Position numbers and translations under genes: made by a program. From NCBI GenBank assembly GCA_947365485.1, contig CANAXK010000020.1:1-14296 (forward strand): DNA of 14,296 bases. The letters are read 5' to 3'. The notes beneath the pieces are model-generated. The model made no database searches, had not been told where the DNA came from, and was given only the letters and a program-made list of their open reading frames with translations. This document shows positions 7,064-12,623 of the stretch, in pieces (within the stretch, counting starts at the first letter, position 1; each line of letters opens with the position of its first letter). The DNA is from an uncultured bacterium. GTDB lineage: Bacteria > Cyanobacteriota > Vampirovibrionia > Gastranaerophilales > Gastranaerophilaceae.

Positions 7064-7082
7064 AATCTTTTACCTCCTTGGT

Positions 7083-8126
7083 TTATCCCTCCAGATAGGT
7101 GTAATCCGGACTGAGCTTCAACTTGGATTCAATCTGCTCAAAAGTCGCAAGCCCTTCTGTTGCGCCAAATTCTGAAACAACGCATGCCGAGTTTACAGAT
7201 GCGTACATCAAAGATGTGCCCACATTTAAATTTGTCCTCTGCAAAGCAGCGCAGAAAGTTGAAGCAAACGCGTCTCCTGCGCCCAAAGTTGAAACAACTT
7301 CTGACGGAAAAATCGGGCAGAAGTAGAATTTCTGGCCGTCATAAGCGTACGCGCCATGCCCGCCGTCTGTGATTACTATAATCTGATAGTCCATGACCTT
7401 AAGCGTGGTGAGCATTTTCTTTATGTCTCTGTGAATAAGCTCATGCGAAAACTTTTCAGTCTTGGTGTCAGGCCTTACCTGAATTCCTGTTGTCATGGAA
7501 GCTTCTTCCTTGTTCATCACAACAATGTGTGCTGATTTGAGTATTGTTTTTATATGCTGAAAACCGCGCCTGATGCTTGTCGTTCCAGCATTGAAACAAA
7601 TCCGCGTATTGTGCTTGTGAGCGTAGTCTACAATCGGCTCCAGAACTTTGTTTGACTCTCCGTTAAGAGGCGCAATGTAGATAAAATCAGCGTTCTTGAT
7701 AGCCTCGTAGTTTATTTCGTCCTCTCTTATTTCAGCGTTTGCGCCGCGGTGAGCAAGAACGGTTCTGTCGCCCTGAAAACTCACGAGAATTATTGAAAAC
7801 CCTGTTGAGGTTTCTTTTTTCTGGATAATGTTGCTCAAATCAACATTTCTAGTTTTGAAAGAGTCCAGAATCCCCTCTGAATAAATATCTTCGCCAATCT
7901 TAAAAATGGCGGAAGTCTCAAAACCGAGGTTAGCAAAGTTGCATGCCGTATTAACCCCGCCCCCCCCGACGTTGGATGCAAAATTGGCAATATCAATTTT
8001 TGCTCCGTAAGGATAGCTCATAAAATCCGAGTTCTTAGTCTTTGAACACACAGATACGATGTTAGCCTCATCGCATTCAACAAAAACATCCATCGTAGCG
8101 CTTCCAATTGTTATAATCTTTGTCAT
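7083..8126 (-). CDS. PfkB/ribokinase-family carbohydrate or nucleoside kinase
   Basis: PfkB-family kinases phosphorylate sugars or nucleosides with ATP in the cytoplasm; the substrate cannot be told from sequence alone. With the ATG at 8126 the protein is 347 aa. It opens with MTKIITIGSATMDVFVE and has the N-terminal glycine box GGGGVNTACNFANLG (54-68), the ATP-side DGGHGAYAYDG (254-264) and the anion-hole/catalytic motif TLGAGDAFASTF (280-291) with catalytic Asp at D285. The open frame continues upstream to 8252, but that extension runs through an intergenic inverted repeat and lacks family homology. GGAGG (8133-8137) with 6-nt spacing fixes the start at 8126. The stop is followed three bases later by the AAGGAGGT that originally served the nuclease gene, so the two form an operon. 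Confidence 0.92.
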   Translation of the reverse strand: MTKIITIGSATMDVFVECDEANIVSVCSKTKNSDFMSYPYGAKIDIANFASNVGGGGVNTACNFANLGFETSAIFKIGEDIYSEGILDSFKTRNVDLSNIIQKKETSTGFSIILVSFQGDRTVLAHRGANAEIREDEINYEAIKNADFIYIAPLNGESNKVLEPIVDYAHKHNTRICFNAGTTSIRRGFQHIKTILKSAHIVVMNKEEASMTTGIQVRPDTKTEKFSHELIHRDIKKMLTTLKVMDYQIIVITDGGHGAYAYDGQKFYFCPIFPSEVVSTLGAGDAFASTFCAALQRTNLNVGTSLMYASVNSACVVSEFGATEGLATFEQIESKLKLSPDYTYLEG

Positions 8127-8136
8127 AAGCCACCTC

Positions 8137-8150
8137 CAATATAAATATTG
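8137..8150. promoter_or_regulatory. Short palindrome just upstream of the kinase ribosome-binding site
   Basis: CAATAT-AA-ATATTG is a 6-bp inverted repeat with a 2-bp spacer that abuts the GGAGG of the kinase gene. Its position would suit an operator, but AT-rich palindromes arise easily by chance. Confidence 0.25.
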
Positions 8151-8171
8151 TAATACAAAGAAAGGGGTATG

Positions 8172-8281
8172 GCAGCTAAGCAGCTGGGAAGCCAGGAGGC
8201 TGGGTAGTTTGAAAAACAAACTGAGTTTACTTGTGTGCCAAATTTTTCGCATATTACAGCTTCTCTCAGCTGCTTAGCTGC
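8172..8281. repeat. Long-spaced 15-bp perfect inverted repeat in the kinase-flagellin gap
   Basis: GCAGCTAAGCAGCTG (8172-8186) is repeated as its exact reverse complement at 8267-8281, 80 bp apart. Each arm is itself foldable (CAGCT-GCTT-AGCTG). Beside the left arm, GCTGGGAAG (8183-8191) is loosely repeated as GCTGGGTAG (8200-8208). No ORF of note lies inside and I see no clear target-site duplication. It may be a decayed MITE-like or fold-back element. A related word, AGCAGCTGGG, also occurs at 4802-4811. Confidence 0.6.
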
Positions 8282-8345
8282 TCCCAAAATGTAAATCTTT
8301 GTAAAAATATCGTTTTGTCATGGTGTAAAACTTATAGACTTGTTC

Positions 8346-8351
8346 TATAAT
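8346..8351 (+). promoter_or_regulatory. TATAAT -10 box of the probable flagellin promoter
   Basis: A perfect TATAAT lies 113 bp upstream of the flagellin ATG. The best -35 at 16 bp is TGTAAA, which is poor. No sigma-28 type TAAA-N15-GCCGATAA is visible between 8282 and 8464. The start of transcription would be near 8358, leaving a leader of about 105 nt. Confidence 0.45.
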
Positions 8352-8376
8352 GTTTGTATATAAGGATATGTGAGAA

Positions 8377-8417
8377 TATATAAAGCACTGAAGAGTTTTT
8401 TGGCTCTGCTTTATATA
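8377..8417 (+). promoter_or_regulatory. Leader hairpin upstream of flagellin
   Basis: TATATAAAGCA (8377-8387) and TGCTTTATATA (8407-8417) are a perfect 11-bp inverted repeat with a 19-nt loop containing a T6 run. It lies inside the presumed 5' leader, ending 47 nt before the ATG. No U-run follows the stem, so it is not a normal terminator. An mRNA-stabilising or regulatory role is possible. Confidence 0.5.
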
Positions 8418-8464
8418 GAAATAAAGGGATAAGTAATACATGCTCACTCCTGAAAGGTTAGGGA

Positions 8465-9310
8465 ATGGCACTTACAATTAATACAAACCTGTCTTCATTG
8501 ATTGTACAGAAGAATTTGAGCGCGGCAACGACTTCGCTTGCGCGGTCTATTCAAAGAATGACAACGGGTTACAAGATTAATCAGGCAAAAGACAATGCAG
8601 CAGGCTGGTCTATCGCTACTAACTGGAAAGTTCAGCTCAGTTCTTTGGACATTGCTTCTGAAAACACCTCCATGGGGTTAGACTTGCTATCCACAGCTGA
8701 GCAGAATTATGACCTTATTACTTCTCACCTCCAGCGTGTAAGGGATTTGACCGAGCAGGCAGCGAACGGAACTTACGGCAGCACATCGCTTGCAGCAATT
8801 AATTCTGAAATCGTGGCAAGGCTCGATGAAATCGACAGAATCTCTGCTAACACTGAATTTAATGGTATACACTTGATGTCTGACACGGCTTCTGATATAA
8901 TGTTGCAGGTAGGGATATTAGCAAACGCTAACAGTCGGATTACATTAGGAGCAGAGCTTTTTGGAGCAGCGAATACGCAGGGCTTGTTCTCTTCTACAAT
9001 TGAGGATTTTGCAAATGCGTGTACAACAGCTGATACAGCTTCGGGGCAGCTCACAGTAATTGACGATGCGATATCAAATATTTCTGACAGGGTTACAGCT
9101 ATCGGGTCTGCGCAAAACAGGTTGGAGTCAGCGGCTACAGCATTAGGAGTGCAGACAGAGAACTTAACATCTTCGTTATCCACAATACGTGACGCGGATG
9201 TAGCAGAGGAATCGTCAACTTATATTCAGTCGCAGATTTTGCAGCAGGCAGCAGCAACATTGCTCGCAACCGCAAATCAGGCGCCAAGTATAGCACTAAA
9301 CTTAGTATAA
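8465..9310 (+). CDS. fliC: Flagellin, short form
   Basis: Flagellin polymerises into the flagellar filament after export through the flagellar type III apparatus. At 281 aa this has the conserved D0/D1 helices at both ends and almost no D2/D3 variable region. The N-terminal motifs are MALTINTNLSSLIVQKNLS and RSIQRMTTGYKINQAKDNAA, equivalent to the usual RLSSGxRINSAxDDAAG, with an unusual Trp at 48. The C-terminal D0/D1 is DADVAEESSTYIQSQILQQA and ends LATANQAPSIALNLV. The TLR5-contact region reads LQRVRDLTEQAANG; residues R91, L95 and E115 align with R90, L94 and E114 of Salmonella FliC. AAGG at 8454-8457 gives 7-nt spacing to the ATG. No flagellin chaperone or cap gene is adjacent. A strong terminator follows. 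Confidence 0.96.
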   Translation: MALTINTNLSSLIVQKNLSAATTSLARSIQRMTTGYKINQAKDNAAGWSIATNWKVQLSSLDIASENTSMGLDLLSTAEQNYDLITSHLQRVRDLTEQAANGTYGSTSLAAINSEIVARLDEIDRISANTEFNGIHLMSDTASDIMLQVGILANANSRITLGAELFGAANTQGLFSSTIEDFANACTTADTASGQLTVIDDAISNISDRVTAIGSAQNRLESAATALGVQTENLTSSLSTIRDADVAEESSTYIQSQILQQAAATLLATANQAPSIALNLV

Positions 9311-9359
9311 AATATAGAAAACATTAAATTGTTGTTGATTGGGATATGTACTTATATAT

Positions 9360-9386
9360 GAGATTGGAGAAATTCAATCTCTTTTT
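9360..9386 (+). terminator. Rho-independent terminator after flagellin
   Basis: GAGATTG (9360-9366) pairs with CAATCTC (9375-9381). The stem extends by G-T and A-T pairs to a GAAA tetraloop, and TTTTT follows. Confidence 0.85.
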
Positions 9387-9389
9387 ATT

Positions 9390-9458
9390 GTGCGAAGCAC
9401 GTAGGAGATTTGTCGGCTGACAATCGTAAAACTACCAGGTGAGCTAAAGACTCCACGT
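9390..9458. other. Unexplained foldable element between flagellin and fabI
   Basis: After the flagellin terminator come a small hairpin GTGC-GAA-GCAC (9390-9400) and an 8-bp stem ACGT(A)GGAG (9399-9407) with CTCCACGT (9451-9458), broken by one bulged A. It encloses the hairpin TTGTC-GGCT-GACAA (9410-9423, inside GATT/AATC). The 3' side of the long stem can alternatively pair with GTGAG at 9440-9444. The reverse strand carries a D-arm-like word (TAGCTCACCTGGTAG), but no complete tRNA cloverleaf can be built. I do not recognise a known riboswitch or ncRNA family. It lies upstream of the best fabI promoter, so if transcribed it would be its own RNA or the leader from an earlier start. Confidence 0.3.
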
Positions 9459-9505
9459 CGGCCTCAACAGTGTTATTACGAGTTAATTTTTCTAGGTTCC
9501 ATTCA

Positions 9506-9530
9506 TTTCCCCCTCCTCCTTCCCTCCTCC
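9506..9530 (+). other. 25-nt homopyrimidine tract upstream of fabI
   Basis: An unbroken run of C and T composed of CCTCC and CTTCC units. It contains several copies of CCTCC, the complement of a Shine-Dalgarno, and sits just 5' of the putative -35 box of fabI. It may simply be low-complexity DNA or may affect local structure. Confidence 0.5.
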
Positions 9531-9535
9531 ACCTG

Positions 9536-9564
9536 TTGCGTTTGTTTTGTTTTTTTGGTATTCT
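9536..9564 (+). promoter_or_regulatory. Putative housekeeping promoter of fabI
   Basis: TTGCGT (9536-9541), a 17-bp T-rich spacer, and TATTCT (9559-9564). Transcription would start near 9571, giving a short leader with GAGGAG at 9584-9589, 6 nt before the ATG. Confidence 0.5.
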
Positions 9565-9595
9565 TATCTTGTAGATTAGGAAAGAGGAGTTTTTT

Positions 9596-10402
9596 ATGGA
9601 TTTAATGAAAGGTAAAAAAGGTATAATTTTCGGTGTTTCTAACACTCACGGTATTGCGTACGGTATTGCAAAACAATTGCATGACGCAGGCGCTGATATT
9701 GCCTTCACTTACGCTGGCGAAGCTATGGAAAAAAGAGTTCGCCCAATTGCAGAAGGCATGGACGCTAAACTTATCATGAGCTGTGATGTTACTAATGAAG
9801 CCGAAGTTGAAGCTGTGTTCAAAGAATGCGAAAAAATCTACGGTAAACTTGACTTTGTAGTTCATGCTGTAGCTTTTGCTCCAAAAGAAGACCTCATGGG
9901 CAGGTTCGTTGATACTTCAAAAGAAGGCTGGGACATCGCATTGGGCGTTAGCGCATATTCATTGGTAAGAATTTGCCGCCATGCAGAACGCTTGATGAAC
10001 GAAGGCAGCTCTATCTTCGCTCTAACTTACCTTGGCTCAGTGCTTTCTGTACCAAGCTACAACGTAATGGGCGTTGCAAAGGCTGCATTAGAATCAGCAA
10101 TGAGATTCCTTGCTGTTGATTTGGGTCCTAAAGGTATCAGAGTTAACTGCTTATCTTCAGGCCCTGTTAAGACTCTTGCATCAATGGGTATTGCAGGATT
10201 CTCAAAAATGCTTAAGGCTGGCGCTATGAGAGCTCCAATGAAGAGAAATGTTGCTCTTGAAGATGTTGGTAAAGCTGGTTTGTACCTGGCTTCTGACCTT
10301 TCAAGCGGTACAACAGGTGAAGTTATCTATGTTGACTGCGGCTGCCACTCAGCTTACGCATCAGCAGAAGAAATGGATGTTTTGGCTAACGCTGAAGCGT
10401 AA
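9596..10402 (+). CDS. fabI: Enoyl-[acyl-carrier-protein] reductase (NADH), FabI
   Basis: FabI reduces the trans-2-enoyl-ACP in the last step of each fatty acid elongation cycle and is the triclosan target. The 268-aa protein is a short-chain dehydrogenase-like Rossmann fold. It shows the FabI-specific nucleotide motif GVSNTHGIAYGIAKQL (13-28), the CDVT cofactor-adenine segment (63-66) and the active-site Y155-x6-K162 (SYNVMGVAK) with the additional Y145 (TYLG). The position equivalent to E. coli G93 is Ala (HAVAFAP), as in many Gram-positive and cyanobacterial FabI proteins. The C-terminus has GEVIYVDCGCHSAY. GAGGAG with 6-nt spacing supports the ATG. The gene ends in a strong terminator directly before the thioredoxin-like gene. 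Confidence 0.97.
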   Translation: MDLMKGKKGIIFGVSNTHGIAYGIAKQLHDAGADIAFTYAGEAMEKRVRPIAEGMDAKLIMSCDVTNEAEVEAVFKECEKIYGKLDFVVHAVAFAPKEDLMGRFVDTSKEGWDIALGVSAYSLVRICRHAERLMNEGSSIFALTYLGSVLSVPSYNVMGVAKAALESAMRFLAVDLGPKGIRVNCLSSGPVKTLASMGIAGFSKMLKAGAMRAPMKRNVALEDVGKAGLYLASDLSSGTTGEVIYVDCGCHSAYASAEEMDVLANAEA

Positions 10403-10417
10403 TTGTTATATGTATTT

Positions 10418-10447
10418 GCCGGACTTTTTACAGAGTCCGGCTTTTTT
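10418..10447 (+). terminator. Rho-independent terminator after fabI
   Basis: GCCGGACT (10418-10425) pairs perfectly with AGTCCGGC (10434-10441), with an 8-nt loop, followed by TTTTTT (10442-10447). The T-run ends only 16 nt before the next ATG, leaving no room for a separate promoter downstream of it. Confidence 0.92.
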
Positions 10448-10463
10448 AGTAAAGGAAATTGTT

Positions 10464-10847
10464 ATGAAAAAACTATTAACAACTTTATCTCTGGTATCTT
10501 TGATGGTGTTTGGTGCTGCAAAAGCCGAGGCTATGAAGTTTGAAGAGGCTCTTACCCAGCAGAAGCCGGTTGCTGTTCTTATTTATGCGCCATGGGCTGA
10601 CGATGTTGCAAATGTTACCCAGAGCTTCAACGCTATGGAGCAGAAATATGGTGATAAGTACAATTTTACAAAAATAAATATCGCAACAGAAGAGGCAAAA
10701 GCTTTCAACAAGACTTATCACATCTATCCAAACCTGCCGTATGTACTGTTTTTCAAGGACAAAGGCAAGATTACAAGATACCTGAAAAAGGATTGTATTT
10801 TGGATAACGCTTGTTTTACAGAAAGACTGAATTTCTTCGTTAATTAA
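10464..10847 (+). CDS. Exported thioredoxin-fold protein lacking the CxxC motif
   Basis: This 127-aa protein has a signal peptide at residues 1-22 (KKLLTTLSLVSLMVFGAA, AKA/EA cleavage), so it is probably periplasmic. Residues ~28-127 follow the thioredoxin pattern: a strand VAVLIYAPW, a long helix, a second strand YNFTKINIAT, a helix, then the cis-Pro segment NLPYVLFFKDKGKITRYL (P92). The active-site WCGPC is WADD at 44-47, so dithiol oxidoreductase activity is unlikely. Two cysteines occur near the C-terminus (C111 and C117) and could form a disulfide. AAAGGA with 7-nt spacing marks the ATG at 10464; the longer open frame upstream overlaps fabI and is rejected. It is placed right after the fabI terminator, so expression may depend on read-through. 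Downstream there is only a weak AT-rich hairpin (ATTCT-TT-AGAAT, T5). Function unknown. Confidence 0.85.
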   Translation: MKKLLTTLSLVSLMVFGAAKAEAMKFEEALTQQKPVAVLIYAPWADDVANVTQSFNAMEQKYGDKYNFTKINIATEEAKAFNKTYHIYPNLPYVLFFKDKGKITRYLKKDCILDNACFTERLNFFVN

Positions 10848-10906
10848 ATGTAATTAATTCTTTAGAATAATTTTTCATAAAATCAATTACAAATCGTAAC
10901 ATGCGA

Positions 10907-10935
10907 TTGCAGAAAGCGCTAATGTATGGTAAAAT
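10907..10935 (+). promoter_or_regulatory. Putative promoter of the 50-aa protein gene
   Basis: TTGCAG (10907-10912), a 17-bp spacer and TAAAAT (10930-10935). The start would be near 10942, with a leader of about 95 nt in which I see no stable hairpin. Confidence 0.4.
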
Positions 10936-11035
10936 ATTCTCATCAAGTGTAGAAATTAACTGACAAATGGGTGATAATTTTATTAACCAGATAGTGTTTA
11001 TATATAGTGTGTTACTAAAGATAGGAGAAGAAAAA

Positions 11036-11188
11036 ATGAAGCTTATCTCTAAAGAAATCAAAACAGTTAAATCTGCATTTAACGACGAGTTTGAAAATTA
11101 TTTGAAAAAACAACAAATCAAAACAACCTTTAACGGTACTGAATTGGAATCATTTTCCTGGTACAAAAAGGCTCTTGGTTTAGCGTAA
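11036..11188 (+). CDS. Small 50-aa hypothetical protein
   Basis: The protein begins MKLISKEIKTVKSAFNDEF and ends WYKKALGLA. It is charged, soluble-looking and probably helical in the first half, with no signal peptide, cysteine or membrane segment. An earlier in-frame ATG at 10967 has no ribosome-binding site, while GGAG about 8 nt upstream of 11036 supports the short form. The gene has a plausible promoter of its own and ends at a strong bidirectional terminator, which argues that it is real. I do not recognise a family, and no function is proposed. Confidence 0.6.
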   Translation: MKLISKEIKTVKSAFNDEFENYLKKQQIKTTFNGTELESFSWYKKALGLA

Positions 11189-11230
11189 ATCTCTTTTTAT
11201 TAAGAAGATTTGGGAGTATGAAAGATTTAA

Positions 11231-11262
11231 AAAAGCAGCACGGGCTCTCTTGTGCTGCTTTT
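11231..11262. terminator. Bidirectional terminator between convergent genes
   Basis: AAAAGCAGCAC (11231-11241) and GTGCTGCTTTT (11252-11262) form a perfect 11-bp stem with a 10-nt loop. On the minus strand the stem is followed by a run of T's. It overlaps the stop codon (11261-11263) of the minus-strand gene. Confidence 0.88.
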
Positions 11263-11944
11263 AATTTGCTTTTTTGTTTCCGACTTCATATCCGGGTACC
11301 ATAAGGGCAAGCGGAACAATTCTTGAGATATAGTGTACCCACTTGTCTTTTGAGATATATGAAGCTGAAACAACAACATCATCAAGGTGGGCAGAGAAAT
11401 CTGTTGCCTTGACTCCGCGCTCTGCATTGTTGTGGAAAATAGCGTTTCCGAGCTTGTTCATAAGCAGGTTAGCAAGGTAGACGCCAACAAGAATACTTCC
11501 GAGGCTTCCGATAGATTTTACCGGCTTGCTACAGTTTTTGAGCAGCTTGTCTGCGCCGCCCACTGTGAGAATCGGAATGGAGATGTTTCCAATCTGCATC
11601 ACGGCTTCTCTTTGTTTTGCTTTTCTATTCTCCTTATTCTTATCAATGATGTATCCGCCTGCAAGCCCGCCAAGACAGGTACCTGCTCCCATTGCAAGGA
11701 CTTGTTTTACAAGAAATTCTTCTTTTGCAAGGTATGAGTTCTTGATATTCTTAAACATTTTTTTGGGGTTAAGTGAGTATTTAGCACTCTTTGCTAGTAT
11801 TGCAAGGCTCGCTGCAACGCCGAGTGCTGTTGTTCCTGCGACGATTGCTCTTTCTTTAGGCGAGTATGTGCTTTTCTCATGTTTATGAGTGAAAGCCGGC
11901 TGTGTGGATGTGTATTTTATATTATTGACCGAGTTTACATTCAT
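11261..11944 (-). CDS. Putative multi-pass membrane protein, lineage-specific hypothetical
   Basis: This 227-aa protein is of unknown function. Its N-terminus MNVNSVNNIKYTSTQPAFTH resembles a short polar N-terminal signature ('NSxNN...PxF') that I associate with many Gastranaerophilales proteins; this is recollection. Hydrophobic, glycine/alanine-rich segments lie at ~33-51, ~81-100, ~119-130, ~145-162 and ~206-218, separated by basic loops, suggesting an integral membrane protein. A Lys/Arg-rich loop at 101-114 favours a cytoplasmic location for that part. The ATG is preceded by GGAAGG with about 7-nt spacing. It lies 64 bp downstream of the 158-aa gene on the same strand with no terminator between, so they may be co-transcribed. 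Confidence 0.75.
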   Translation of the reverse strand: MNVNSVNNIKYTSTQPAFTHKHEKSTYSPKERAIVAGTTALGVAASLAILAKSAKYSLNPKKMFKNIKNSYLAKEEFLVKQVLAMGAGTCLGGLAGGYIIDKNKENRKAKQREAVMQIGNISIPILTVGGADKLLKNCSKPVKSIGSLGSILVGVYLANLLMNKLGNAIFHNNAERGVKATDFSAHLDDVVVSASYISKDKWVHYISRIVPLALMVPGYEVGNKKAN

Positions 11945-12008
11945 AAGATAACCTTCCGGCTATATTAAACCCCGTGAATAATTAAAATTGCCTAAATATT
12001 AACTAATC

Positions 12009-12485
12009 TTAACAAATTGGGGAATAAAACTTTGAAATCTCTTCAAAATACCTTTCAAGAGCCTTGTAGCCGTTATATATTTCGTTAGTGACTGTTGCAT
12101 ATCTGCTTGCAACAATGTATTTAAGTTCCTTGCAGCGGATTTGAAGCAGCGCATCTGAATCCTTTCTCAAAAGCTCGTTACCTGATGTTGACCACTTCTT
12201 GAGGTAGGACAGCTCTTCGTTAATCTGCTTGATTGTGGAATACTCTAATGTATTAAAATCATATTTTTTAAGAAGCTGCAATTCTGCGTTATTAATTCTG
12301 CTTTGAACAGCCTGGAATCTGTACACGCGTTTAATAATCACATAATTATCAGCAACTCTTCTGTGGGAATACGGAACAGAGCTTTTGGCAAGAAGAGCAG
12401 ATGTAGACAATGCTGTAAATGCGTCCTCATCTCTCGAAAACGTACTCTGTATCGGATAAACTGTTTCTATCTTCTTATTAGCCAC
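12009..12485 (-). CDS. Hypothetical protein, helical, GTG start
   Basis: This 158-aa protein has no recognised domain, signal peptide or membrane segment. The N-terminal ~45 residues look disordered (Ser/Thr/Ala-rich). Residues ~46-150 are predicted-helix-like with alternating charged and hydrophobic residues (RINNAELQLLKKYDF, INEELSYLKKW, GYKALERYFEEISKFY), compatible with a coiled-coil or helical bundle. The start is GTG (12485-12483), supported by AAGGAG with 9-nt spacing and by a good promoter upstream. It may share a transcript with the membrane protein downstream. Confidence 0.75.
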   Translation of the reverse strand: MANKKIETVYPIQSTFSRDEDAFTALSTSALLAKSSVPYSHRRVADNYVIIKRVYRFQAVQSRINNAELQLLKKYDFNTLEYSTIKQINEELSYLKKWSTSGNELLRKDSDALLQIRCKELKYIVASRYATVTNEIYNGYKALERYFEEISKFYSPIC

Positions 12486-12521
12486 GAGCCCAAACTCCTT
12501 TTTCCCCTTAATACTTATATT

Positions 12522-12550
12522 ATGATATATGAATCATGGTGAATTGTCAC
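12522..12550 (-). promoter_or_regulatory. Promoter of the 158-aa gene
   Basis: On the minus strand GTGACA (12550-12545), an exact 17-bp spacer and TATCAT (12527-12522). Each hexamer differs from the sigma-70 consensus by one base. Transcription would start near 12515, before the AAGGAG of the GTG-start gene. Confidence 0.65.
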
Positions 12551-12572
12551 TAGATTTTAATATAAATTTACA

Positions 12573-12607
12573 AAACTATGGCGCCGCATTCTGCAGCGCC
12601 ATAGTTT
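12573..12607. terminator. Terminator downstream of metK
   Basis: AAACTATGGCGC (12573-12584) and GCGCCATAGTTT (12596-12607) form a perfect 12-bp stem, with a further GC/GC pair inside the loop. The minus-strand tail continues TGTAAATTTA. It begins 16 bp after the metK stop. Confidence 0.85.
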
Positions 12608-12623
12608 GATTAAATCCTGTTTT

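Noticed and set aside
8127..8252. 42-residue N-terminal extension of the PfkB kinase
   Set aside because: It is translated from intergenic inverted-repeat DNA, has no family similarity, and GGAGG with 6-nt spacing marks the ATG at 8126.
9384..9454. tRNA gene on the minus strand suggested by TAGCTCACCTGGTAG
   Set aside because: No 3' strand matches the D stem, no 5-bp anticodon stem with a 7-nt loop and U33, no GGTTCGAATCC T-arm and no matching acceptor stem.
9385..9645. 86-aa minus-strand ORF
   Set aside because: It overlaps the fabI start and the fabI promoter, has low-complexity Arg/Gly content from the homopurine tract and no ribosome-binding site.
10248..10463. Longer N-terminus for the thioredoxin-like gene, overlapping fabI
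   Set aside because: It runs out of frame through the fabI 3' end and the terminator, whereas the Met at 10464 starts a clean signal peptide with an AAAGGA site.
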